Of a stretch of DNA of 64,000 bases, positions 33,561 through 40,657 are shown one piece after another. The notes below the pieces were generated by a model, which had not been told where the DNA came from, did no database searches, and saw only the letters and a program-made list of their open reading frames with translations. Every line of letters begins with the position of its first letter. Within the stretch, counting starts at the first letter, position 1. Source of the DNA: CAWIDU01 sp963835055 (lineage in GTDB: Bacteria; Patescibacteriota; Saccharimonadia; Saccharimonadales; UBA4665); assembly GCA_963835055.1 (NCBI GenBank), contig CAWIDU010000001.1, forward strand, positions 558,001 to 622,000, read 5' to 3'. The position numbers and the translations under genes were made by a program.

Positions 33561-34388
33561 CTACGCACTGATCAGTGAGAATATGTTATCCATATTCATA
33601 CTGGATACCTTAGTACGTGACAGATTATTAACCAACTCCAGACATGCTTTACCATGTGTTGATTTTTCATTTATGAAATAGCTTGCTTGATAAAATTTAT
33701 CACCCATCCCACTTACTTGAAACCAAATGTACAGATCCACGTCTGATAGTAAAGGCAAAGTGCTCGTATACACTGGTGTTTTAGAAAAATCAGGCGAACG
33801 GTTGCCTTTTTGATCAATGACACCACCTTGGATTGCATCGGTGAATGATTTCCAGTTCAGCTGCGGATTGATCGACGTAAATACCAGCACTCTTGGCAAC
33901 TGATGCTCTGAATCCAAAGAGTGGAATTGCTTGGTTGCTGTATGTATGAAACCCAGTATTTTTCGATGAGTGGTTTTGAATTTATAGAGTTGTGTTTCTA
34001 AATCTAGCTTCAACTCAGGCGATTTGATTTCGCAGATATACTTTCGTTTTTTACCCTCTATGTAATTATCGGGTGTTTTTCTTTTGTCTTTGGGTATTGC
34101 CCTGAAAGTATAGTTACGATCTGCTAAAAACTTCTGGAATATCGATTTAACTGCATCTTCAGGAATTTCAATACTTTTAGGCTGAGTACCCGTAGCCCAT
34201 TCAAATTCTCTTATAACCTGAGTCGCAACATTTTCGTCCCAACCCTTTTTCGATCGCCCGAGTACCTCATTATTCATAACATCATGGAATTGCTTATCGG
34301 GACTGTTATTTGGGCCACGATTAACAGAGAGAATCTCCTTAAGCCTTTTATGAAATAGATCCTCATTCATTGAAACAGTATAGAACAT
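33561..34388 (-). CDS. PD-(D/E)XK-type nuclease-like protein, first gene of candidate defence cassette
   Basis: A 275-residue soluble protein. Residues 104-124 (KTPDNYIEGK, KRKYICEIKSP) give Pro106-Asp107, then Glu120-x-Lys122, the metal-binding core of PD-(D/E)XK nucleases. It is followed by a helix with polar residues (LDLETQLYKFKTTHRKILGF) and a strand (RVLVFTSI). The N-terminal 90 residues are helical and may be a recognition domain. An alternative start is the ATG at 34370. Two HEPN-like genes follow at 26 and 0 nt. The combination of a nuclease and two RNase-like proteins in one operon inside an accessory region suggests a restriction-like or abortive-infection system. Confidence 0.6.
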   Translation of the reverse strand: MFYTVSMNEDLFHKRLKEILSVNRGPNNSPDKQFHDVMNNEVLGRSKKGWDENVATQVIREFEWATGTQPKSIEIPEDAVKSIFQKFLADRNYTFRAIPKDKRKTPDNYIEGKKRKYICEIKSPELKLDLETQLYKFKTTHRKILGFIHTATKQFHSLDSEHQLPRVLVFTSINPQLNWKSFTDAIQGGVIDQKGNRSPDFSKTPVYTSTLPLLSDVDLYIWFQVSGMGDKFYQASYFINEKSTHGKACLELVNNLSRTKVSSMNMDNIFSLISA

Positions 34389-34430
34389 TGATTTTTAACT
34401 TACCCCAGCTCAACTCACTATTACTGCAGG

Positions 34431-35936
34431 CTAACTAACCAAAGAGGGGTCTTCATGAGGGAGGGGTACGCCTTCCTCGAAGTCTACGTCTGGGGCTATG
34501 TCGGCGTAACGCACGTTTGGCGCTCGCAATGCAATCGCTGCGGCGATCACAAGTGAGATGCTAGCGCCGAGCAGTCCTCGCTGGAATCCAAGCGTGAGCG
34601 CCTCAGAATGCGGGATACCTGTTGCGATTAGATCGTTGGTTCGTATTGTGGCGAGGGAGACAAAGACCGCAAGCCCAAGAGCGGCCCCTAGCTGAAATGA
34701 CGCTGTGATCAACGAGGCTGCAAGTCCAGCCTTGTCGGCTGGCACGCCCCCATTAGCGGCATTCTGAACCCCGACCAGCACCAACCCCACGCCGGAGCCC
34801 ATGATCAACATTTCCGGAAGGACGTCCCTGAGATAGGTGCCATGCACTGGTATCCCTGATAACAAGAACATTCCCACGGCGCCCAGCAGCGCTCCAACAA
34901 CGATAACTGGACGAGTGCCAATCTTCGGGATCCCCTTAGTCGCAATGCCCGCACCGATGCCAGCACCCACCGTTACCGGCAGAAAACAAATGCCAGCGCG
35001 AATCTCCGAGTAGCCGAGCAATTCAACCAAATAAAGCGTAATGATAAAGAACATCGTGAAAAAGGCGGCCATCGCCAGAATTTGAGTAACGTCGGCCTCC
35101 CAAAGTCCCTTGATCTTGAACAGTGACAGAGGCACAAGCGGGTTGCTATGGCGTTTCTCATTGAACAGGAACGAGGCGATAAGTAGAGCGGCTCCAGCCA
35201 GACCACCGATAGTCTGAGCTGAACCCCAACCAACACTAGGTGCACTAACCAGTGCGTAGACCAAGAGAAGCATGCCCCCTGTGATGAGACCAGCACCCAA
35301 TGCGTCAAAGTGCCTAAACGGCGGTGTCTTGGGATGTTTGCCGTCGATAATTCGAAACGATGCAATAATAATAATCGCTACTATAGGTATGTTGACAAAG
35401 AAAACCCACCGCCAGCTCGCCTCGGAAGTAAGCAGGCCACCCAGGAACACTCCAGCAGCACCCGAAATGCCGCCAACAGCACCCCAAGCGCCAAGAGCTT
35501 TAACCCGATCGCCGTGAGTATGAAAAGTCGTCGTCAGGATGGAAAGTGCCGCTGGTGTCATCATTGCAGCACCAACACCTTGAGCCAGTCTACCCCCGAT
35601 TAGTATTCCTTCGCTTCCAGACAGACCGCACACTAGCGACGAGATTCCAAAGAGTGATGCCCCCGTGACGAGCATGCGCCGGCGACCGAGCAAATCAGCC
35701 GCACGACCACCAAGCAGCAAGAAACCGCCATAGGTGAGCAGGTAAGCACTAGCGACCCACTGCAGGCTCTGGATCGAGAAACCCAAATCACTCCGGATCT
35801 GCGGTAACGCGATATTTACGATGGCCGCGTCGAGAAGATCTATAAATGCCACAGCGCACAGTAGGACAAGGGTAAGTTTGCCGCGACGCGTTCCGAGAAA
35901 GGATGGTGATGCTGTTTTTGCTGATCGAGTTTTCAT
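34431..35936 (-). CDS. DHA2-family MFS drug-export transporter
   Basis: A 501-residue membrane protein with about 14 helices, the size of the DHA2 (14-TMS) group. Motifs include LDAAIVNIALPQIRSDLGFS, WVASAYLLTYGGFLLLGGRA followed by ADLLGRRRML (MFS motif A) and GGRLAQGVGAAMMTPAALSI (motif C-like region). It should export small toxic molecules by proton antiport. ATG at 35936 was chosen over a frame that reaches back into the SDR gene; it starts 19 nt after the SDR stop. It is the last gene of the TetR-linked operon. Its composition is more GC-rich than the flanking cassette, suggesting a separate origin. Confidence 0.9.
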   Translation of the reverse strand: MKTRSAKTASPSFLGTRRGKLTLVLLCAVAFIDLLDAAIVNIALPQIRSDLGFSIQSLQWVASAYLLTYGGFLLLGGRAADLLGRRRMLVTGASLFGISSLVCGLSGSEGILIGGRLAQGVGAAMMTPAALSILTTTFHTHGDRVKALGAWGAVGGISGAAGVFLGGLLTSEASWRWVFFVNIPIVAIIIIASFRIIDGKHPKTPPFRHFDALGAGLITGGMLLLVYALVSAPSVGWGSAQTIGGLAGAALLIASFLFNEKRHSNPLVPLSLFKIKGLWEADVTQILAMAAFFTMFFIITLYLVELLGYSEIRAGICFLPVTVGAGIGAGIATKGIPKIGTRPVIVVGALLGAVGMFLLSGIPVHGTYLRDVLPEMLIMGSGVGLVLVGVQNAANGGVPADKAGLAASLITASFQLGAALGLAVFVSLATIRTNDLIATGIPHSEALTLGFQRGLLGASISLVIAAAIALRAPNVRYADIAPDVDFEEGVPLPHEDPSLVS

Positions 35937-35955
35937 TGGAGACAACTGTTCCTTA

Positions 35956-36877
35956 CTAGCTGATGAAGCGGTGAATGGCCTTATTGGCATTGTCCTGATA
36001 GGTCGGGTTGGCGAAGTCAGGTAAGACCTCCGATATGTTAACCAAGGGACCTGTGAGCTTGTTGACTGCGCTAGCGTAAAACACGCCACTAGACAGGCTG
36101 GGGTCGATTACGCCGTCGACAATTCGCTTTGCGCCCACGTCAAGATTGTGGGCGAAGCCCAGGGCAGGCATGACGTATTTGGCCGCAATACGTAGCGGCA
36201 ATTTGAGATCATTGGGTGCTTGGGTACCGGTGGTGTTGCCAGGGCTCACGGTGATAAAACGGTGGTCAGGATATTTGCGGGCCAGGTAGCCCATCCACAG
36301 CGCCCCAATGTACTTGGCCTGCCCGAAGGCTAGGCTGGGGTCAGCTTTTTTGTCGTCGAAAAAGCTACCGTCGATAACTGTAGCAAGTTCATCGGCGGAG
36401 TTTGAAACGAACGTTGGCCGCTTCATCTTCAACTTCGGAACTCCTATGGCCGCTTCGCTTCCGACGAAGACCGCCACCCCGTCAAGTTGGTTCTTTTTCA
36501 GGAGTCCTTCGAGGAGGACTACGTGACCAAGAACGTTTGTTGCAAACAAGTTAGTGACTCCGTCAGCAGTCAAGTCCATCGAATTGCCACCGATCCTACC
36601 AGCGTTCATAACCAGCGCGTCGACAGGGCCCTTGATGGTACTAAGGCCGGCACGGACTGAGTCCAGATCGGAGACGTCCATGTGAATGATGTCGAAAATG
36701 TTCCGGCCGGTCTCAGCTTCGAGCTCGGTCTGAGCTGTTGCCGCTCGACCTAGGTCCCGACATGCTAAGTAGATCCGCGTCAAAATCAGGACGTAATGCC
36801 AGTTGCCGGGCCACTTCTTTGCCGATCCCGGCGTTGGCGCCAGTGATTAGTGCTGTCTTTTCTGGACGTTTGTTCAT
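35956..36877 (-). CDS. Short-chain dehydrogenase/reductase, interrupted by a one-base frameshift
   Basis: A NAD(P)-dependent SDR of about 306 residues when joined. The N-terminus from 36877 reads MNKRPEKTALITGANAGIGK with the TGxxxGIG dinucleotide loop. At TTTT (36785-36782) the frame breaks. The +1 frame continues as TRIYLACRDLGRA, then HMDVSDLDSVRAG, VDALVMNAGRIG (NNAG-like) and the catalytic region FGQAKYIGALWM (YxxxK: Tyr-Ile-Gly-Ala is shifted, SerxxxTyrxxxLys is not perfect). It resembles retinol-dehydrogenase/WWOX-type SDRs. Removing one T restores a continuous frame. Operon: VOC, DUF1330, SDR, MFS. Confidence 0.75.
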
Positions 36878-36882
36878 TGGGC

Positions 36883-37194
36883 TTAGTTCTTATCTTCCGT
36901 CGCCGTAGGAACACCGTCCAGCAAGCTGAAACGAGCATCCATTGCGGCGCCTCGGGTATCAATCAGCTCCTGATATTCGGGCGAGTTGTACCATTTGAGA
37001 GCAGTTTCGTGATCCGGAAATCTCATAATTGCCCCCGAGGTGAACTTGTTATCGCCATACAGTACCTCCCAATTACTGTTAGCAACAGGCTCGGCTCCGT
37101 ATTTTTTGGCCGTCATTCCAGCGTGAACGCTGTAGTGCTCTTTATAAAGCTCCGGATCCTTAACAGTGAATTCTACAATTAAATATGTACTCAT
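36883..37194 (-). CDS. DUF1330 family protein
   Basis: A 103-residue dimeric alpha-beta barrel-type protein (ferredoxin-like fold). It shows the DUF1330 pattern: YLIVEFTVKDPELYKEHYSV, a central Gly-rich strand with NWEVLYGDNKFTSGAIMRFP, and ALKWYNSPEYQELIDTR, which is the characteristic W(Y)xSxEYxxL segment. Function is unknown; related proteins occur in detoxification operons. It lies between VOC and SDR genes on the same strand with small gaps. Confidence 0.9.
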   Translation of the reverse strand: MSTYLIVEFTVKDPELYKEHYSVHAGMTAKKYGAEPVANSNWEVLYGDNKFTSGAIMRFPDHETALKWYNSPEYQELIDTRGAAMDARFSLLDGVPTATEDKN

Positions 37195-37235
37195 TTTTAC
37201 TTCTCCTTTTTTAAAATTACTCTAAACTTTAATTA

Positions 37236-37649
37236 TTACTTTAACTGGCCGACTTCCATCAGGTGCCCGTCTGGGTCGCGCATGTAACAACGCCACTCAT
37301 ACTCATGTTCCTTAGGCTCAGTAATAAATTCAGCACCTTTAGCTTTCCACTCCTTATAGCGGGCATGTATGTCCGCAACTCTAATATTCATAAATGCATT
37401 TACCTTGTTAAGATCGGTTGGAACTTCCAGGGTAATGTCAGGCTTATCGTCAGTACCTGCACCACCACTATTTAAAACTACCCAGCTATTAGCTATTTTT
37501 ACCACGCCTGCACTAGAATCCTGTACTACCTTGCCGCCGAGAACATCGCGGTAAAAAGCTATCGACTTTTGAATGTCTGCGACAACTAAGAAGTGAGTTA
37601 ATACAAATCCTTCTTTTGGTTTAGGCATTTCTGACATATCAGTTTTCAT
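37236..37649 (-). CDS. VOC/glyoxalase-like protein, first gene of TetR-linked operon
   Basis: A 137-residue protein of the vicinal oxygen chelate superfamily with two beta-alpha-beta-beta-beta units. The N-terminal unit is LTHFLVVADIQKSIAFYRDV and LGGKVV; the C-terminal unit is EWRCYMRDPDGHLMEVGQ with the metal-binding Glu. Likely roles are dioxygenase, glyoxalase or drug-binding resistance protein. The upstream region shared with the TetR gene has a TTGACA / CAGAAT promoter (17-nt spacer) and two TGGA...TCCA dyads. Confidence 0.85.
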   Translation of the reverse strand: MKTDMSEMPKPKEGFVLTHFLVVADIQKSIAFYRDVLGGKVVQDSSAGVVKIANSWVVLNSGGAGTDDKPDITLEVPTDLNKVNAFMNIRVADIHARYKEWKAKGAEFITEPKEHEYEWRCYMRDPDGHLMEVGQLK

Positions 37650-37670
37650 ATAATTTCTCCTTTTCTAATT

Positions 37671-37720
37671 TGGATTATGTCAGTCCATTCTGGATGCTAT
37701 TTTATGGATTGTCAAATCCA
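37671..37720. promoter_or_regulatory. Candidate TetR operators in divergent promoter
   Basis: A perfect dyad TGGATT-GTCA-AATCCA (37705-37720) contains the minus-strand -35 TTGACA. A second, weaker one, TGGA-N9-TCCA (37671-37687), lies closer to the VOC gene. This is where a TetR repressor would block both directions. Confidence 0.55.
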
Positions 37721-37724
37721 AAAG

Positions 37725-37733
37725 TGCTAAAAT
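37725..37733 (+). promoter_or_regulatory. Extended -10 promoter (TGCTAAAAT), probable leaderless start of tetR-like gene
   Basis: TGC-TAAAAT ends 7 nt before the ATG at 37741. No Shine-Dalgarno sequence is present. Confidence 0.5.
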
Positions 37734-37740
37734 GGTACTT

Positions 37741-38375
37741 ATGACACAAGTTTTATCTAAAGCTAAACCTAACAGCCTTACCAGATAAAGGCCAGAAAAC
37801 ACGCGATCAAATTGTTTCGTCGGCAGCGGGGTTGATTTATGCGAAAGGCGCTAGTAACACTAGTATTGATGACGTAAAGTCAGACGCTAAAGTCAGTAGC
37901 TCACAACTCTACCATTATTTTGAGAACAAGCACGACCTAGTACGCGCAGTCATTGCCTATCAAACTGAAAACATGCTTGGTAATAAATACTTGGCCGATC
38001 TACACGACATAGCGAGCTTCCGTGTCTGGCGTAATAATGTCGTTCAGTTCGCGACCGATATGCAATATATTGGAGCTTGTCCGATAGGATCGATAGGCGC
38101 AGAAGTGGCGCGGATCGATACATGAGAACCGAGAAGAAGTGGCTAAAAGTTTAAATCTGGTACGAAAATCCATTGAGAATGGCTTCCAAAAAATGCTAGA
38201 TAATGGACAACTAGAGAGTAGTACAGATATTAATGCACTTGCTACGACAATGCTTGCGGTATTTCAAGGTGGCTTACTTTTAAGCCAGATAAACCGCAAT
38301 GTAGAACCCTTAGCTACAGCCATGGACACGATAATTGATCTTATCGAAAATATTCCACCAACAAATTATAAATAG
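37741..38375 (+). pseudogene. TetR/AcrR-family repressor with two frameshifts
   Basis: Three consecutive frames together make a TetR-type regulator of about 210 residues. The first begins MTQVLSKAKPNS at 37741. After an extra base near 37776 the frame continues LPDKGQKTRDQIVSSAAGLI, YAKGASNTSIDDVKSDAKVS and SSQLYHYFENKHDLVRAVIA, the full TetR HTH domain. It then goes to ACPIGSIGAEVARIDT and stops at 38125. A second shift near 38120 leads to ENREEVAKSLNLVRKSIENG and the C-terminal ligand domain. Two one-base changes restore it. It is divergent from the VOC-DUF1330-SDR-MFS operon, the standard layout of a TetR repressor. The breaks may be assembly errors. Confidence 0.8.
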
Positions 38376-38652
38376 TCCGTGTGGGGCATATGCTCAGAAC
38401 AGCAGGCCAATCAAATGTGTCCATCTCCACTTCTTCATTGGCATGTAACTTTCACCAACTTTCGTCAAGGAACGCAGCCTAGACCCTTCTCCGTGCTTCC
38501 AGAAAGCAGCCAAAACCCGTTCATCTTTTGCCTCTCAGAAATACTAAGCTAGGCTACGGAATTATTTTTTGGATATTTCGGCCCCTCAACGCCATTTTTC
38601 ACCATTTACCAATTATGAAACACCACTTTTATTAAAATCGTGTACGAGGCAA
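38376..38652. other. Intergenic stretch without recognisable features
   Basis: About 280 nt between the tetR-like gene and the phage-type HTH gene. I see no gene, tRNA remnant or clear repeat; it may contain the boundary between the resistance operon and the recombinase module. Confidence 0.3.
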
Positions 38653-38895
38653 CTAGTTAAGTCTGTAACTTGTACCGAAATTAAAAGACACTTTGTCACG
38701 GCACTCTATCGCATAATTCATCTTAGTAGCGAAGACTACGTTATTGTTCATATGTCGATAGTAAGTGGTTCTGCCGACCTTTGCCCACTTACAAGCATCA
38801 GTCACATTGTAATTATTCTTTAATGCGTCCGCTAACTTCACCATAGTAGTAATATTCATTTTCGTGGGTCTTCCCACAGGATTATTAAAAAGCAT
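38653..38895 (-). CDS. Small phage-type HTH protein (terminase-small-subunit-like N-terminus)
   Basis: An 80-residue protein with a homeodomain-like HTH: VGRPTKMNITTMVKLADALK, then NNYNVTDACKWAKVGRTTYY and RHMNNN. This GRPTK...ACxxAxVxxxTYYRxM pattern is common at the N-terminus of small terminase subunits and phage-type HTH proteins. GGAG lies 6 nt before the ATG. It is transcribed divergently from the gene at 38989 and is the leftmost gene I can tie to the recombinase module. It may regulate the element. Confidence 0.7.
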   Translation of the reverse strand: MLFNNPVGRPTKMNITTMVKLADALKNNYNVTDACKWAKVGRTTYYRHMNNNVVFATKMNYAIECRDKVSFNFGTSYRLN

Positions 38896-38988
38896 AAAAA
38901 CTCCTTTTGTTTTTGTATTAGTCCCTCTCTTATCATTATCTCAAATGCCGCATATCAGTGGGGATACCATATAATGACAATCACTATT

Positions 38989-39840
38989 ATGGACGTAACA
39001 AATCAGCCAACAAACGATAGCGATTACGCAGTAGCTCATGCTCTAAACAATTGCGTTCTGGGTATCATTGCAATGATTGTTATGGCTAAAATTGTTGATA
39101 AACCCGAAGACACTGACGTTCACGAACTTAATCGTGCATATGTTCTTGTAGTAGATGAATTAGAGAAACTATATAACCGCAATCCTAAATTGGCAGCAAT
39201 TAAGCCCGAACCTATATGGAGACGGTTTGATGTTCTGAAAACATCTTCGTGGGAGATAAACGAGTTTTTAGAAGACCCAGCCAATGACATTGGGCAAGCC
39301 CATAATGCCAGAGTAGAAAAACTGATGATATTAGCTGGTAAAGATACACCCGAATTCACACCTGAACAAAGGAAACTTCTTGATTATGCTGATTCAATCA
39401 GAATAAAGTATGGCAAATTGATTGACGTATTAAACCAAGAGAAAATAGCTAAAAAGTTAACGGACTGGCAAATACCAGAATATAAACTGACTTACAAACC
39501 TGACGGCACAATTCTGATAAACGATGTCCTCAAACTCAAGAAGGCTCATGCTGGCTCAACCACCGAAAGGTTGCTGGAACAAGCTCTCAAGAACCCAAAT
39601 ACGCTGTTCAAACCAGGCTTAGGGCAAACATCACGCAACCTCAGTACCGTACTTAATAGTGCTGGCTTCACAAAAGAACTAAGGGATTTGTTCTTCCCGA
39701 CTGTTAGTAAAAGTAAGGGTATAGTCTTCCGCCCTTTGATCACACGCGAACAAGCAGAAATAGACAATATCGACACCACAGAGTTAGACAAGAAACTCAA
39801 AGAATTAGGTGCAACTACCGAACCGAAATCGACGAATTAG
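38989..39840 (+). CDS. Hypothetical protein of the recombinase module
   Basis: A 283-residue protein of unknown function, mostly helical and rich in Lys, Glu and Leu. It has a short hydrophobic stretch near the N-terminus (NNCVLGIIAMIVMAKIVD), which may be a membrane-proximal or buried helix. A segment KPGLGQTSRNLSTVLNSAGF near residue 220 might be a small DNA-binding unit. A TATAAT at 38970-38975 overlaps the first in-frame ATG (38974), so the second ATG at 38989 is the more likely start, 13 nt after the -10 box. Confidence 0.55.
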   Translation: MDVTNQPTNDSDYAVAHALNNCVLGIIAMIVMAKIVDKPEDTDVHELNRAYVLVVDELEKLYNRNPKLAAIKPEPIWRRFDVLKTSSWEINEFLEDPANDIGQAHNARVEKLMILAGKDTPEFTPEQRKLLDYADSIRIKYGKLIDVLNQEKIAKKLTDWQIPEYKLTYKPDGTILINDVLKLKKAHAGSTTERLLEQALKNPNTLFKPGLGQTSRNLSTVLNSAGFTKELRDLFFPTVSKSKGIVFRPLITREQAEIDNIDTTELDKKLKELGATTEPKSTN

Positions 39841-39952
39841 CACCGTTTTGTAACTGAAAAAGCTAGAAATTGAACGGTTTGATTACGACATAAAACCAAT
39901 ACGACGACATGAAGTCCGTGACGATCTTTAATGATGCCTAGGACGAATAAAC

Positions 39953-39993
39953 GAAGTTCACCTAACATTTAATCGTCCCGTTAGGCGAACTTC
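39953..39993. repeat. 14-bp near-perfect inverted repeat
   Basis: GAAGTTCACCTAAC, 13-nt loop, GTTAGGCGAACTTC, with one mismatch. It lies in the 167-nt gap just before the small gene at 40008 and may be a hairpin terminator, an operator or a recombinase-related site. Confidence 0.6.
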
Positions 39994-40007
39994 CGTCGAG
40001 GTTAAAT

Positions 40008-40166
40008 ATGTCATTAAGTAAAGAACTAGTAGAACGCTTCCAAGCGACCTACGTAACTAAATATGGAGAGGTTATCAGCTTCTCCGAAGCAGTATCGCAA
40101 CTCAAAGAGCTTGCAGAATTAGTAAGGCTAACAACCCCTAAAATAGTGGAGGCTCAAGATGCCTAA
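40008..40166 (+). CDS. Small hypothetical protein (52 aa) of the recombinase module
   Basis: A 52-residue protein beginning MSLSKELVERFQATYVTKYG and continuing EVISFSEAVSQLKELAELV. It is predicted to be all helical and amphipathic. Support for coding comes from a GAGG 6 nt before the ATG and an 8-nt overlap with the next gene, whose ribosome-binding site lies inside this frame. It may be a small accessory protein of the mobile element. No family is recognised. Confidence 0.6.
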   Translation: MSLSKELVERFQATYVTKYGEVISFSEAVSQLKELAELVRLTTPKIVEAQDA

Positions 40167-40497
40167 ACTACATATAATTGAAGCTCAGGTTCACATGCCG
40201 CTTGAAAAGGGCTATCGGGTCAAAGCATCTGTATTAGACCTTGGCATTTACATTAACGGTATGGTGGTCTTTCCTCCGAACGAAGAACATGACTACTGGT
40301 CTGTAAATGAGCCATCTCAAAAAACTAGATATGGTAAATGGTTCAAGACCATTGAATTCGATCATAAACAGTCATTGTGGCTTGAAATACACGAAGCCTG
40401 TGTTGAGGCGGTTCAACTGTATATCTCGGACACTAAAGATGTGGTCATCACCGACATACCTGAAGGGCCTATCACATTAGATGATATACCGTTCTAA
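40159..40497 (+). CDS. Hypothetical protein with SSB-like C-terminal tip
   Basis: A 112-residue protein, predicted mostly beta (HIIEAQVHMPLEKGYRVKAS, VLDLGIYINGMVVFPP, KWFKTIEFDHKQSLWLEIHE). It ends in PEGPITLDDIPF. The acidic tip DDIPF is the same as the end of bacterial single-stranded DNA-binding protein SSB, which recruits many repair and replication proteins. I therefore suspect an element-encoded OB-fold or SSB-interacting protein, but the fold is not proved. GGAGG lies 7 nt before the ATG. It is followed by the recombinase gene after 160 nt. Confidence 0.55.
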   Translation: MPKLHIIEAQVHMPLEKGYRVKASVLDLGIYINGMVVFPPNEEHDYWSVNEPSQKTRYGKWFKTIEFDHKQSLWLEIHEACVEAVQLYISDTKDVVITDIPEGPITLDDIPF

Positions 40498-40511
40498 AGA
40501 ACCTTTATATT

Positions 40512-40577
40512 AGTAGACCTTTATATATAAAGATACCTTTAATTACTAAAGATTATCTTTATATAAAGGTTTCTACT
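40512..40577. repeat. Long AT-rich inverted repeat before the recombinase gene
   Basis: AGTAGACCTTTATATATAAA..ATA (40512-40535) pairs imperfectly with the segment 40554-40577, with arms of about 24 nt. Short CTTTATAT units occur four times in the region. It lies 33 nt upstream of a TATAAT box and may be a recombinase-binding or regulatory site. Confidence 0.6.
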
Positions 40578-40609
40578 AAGTAAAGATATACATCCCCTAA
40601 TAGTCCCAC

Positions 40610-40615
40610 TATAAT
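40610..40615 (+). promoter_or_regulatory. -10 box (TATAAT) of recombinase gene
   Basis: Perfect TATAAT 43 nt before the chosen ATG (40658) and 6 nt before an upstream in-frame ATG (40622). Confidence 0.5.
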
Positions 40616-40657
40616 ATAGCCATGAAATTGGCATTAACGCCAGAAAAGGATATAAAT

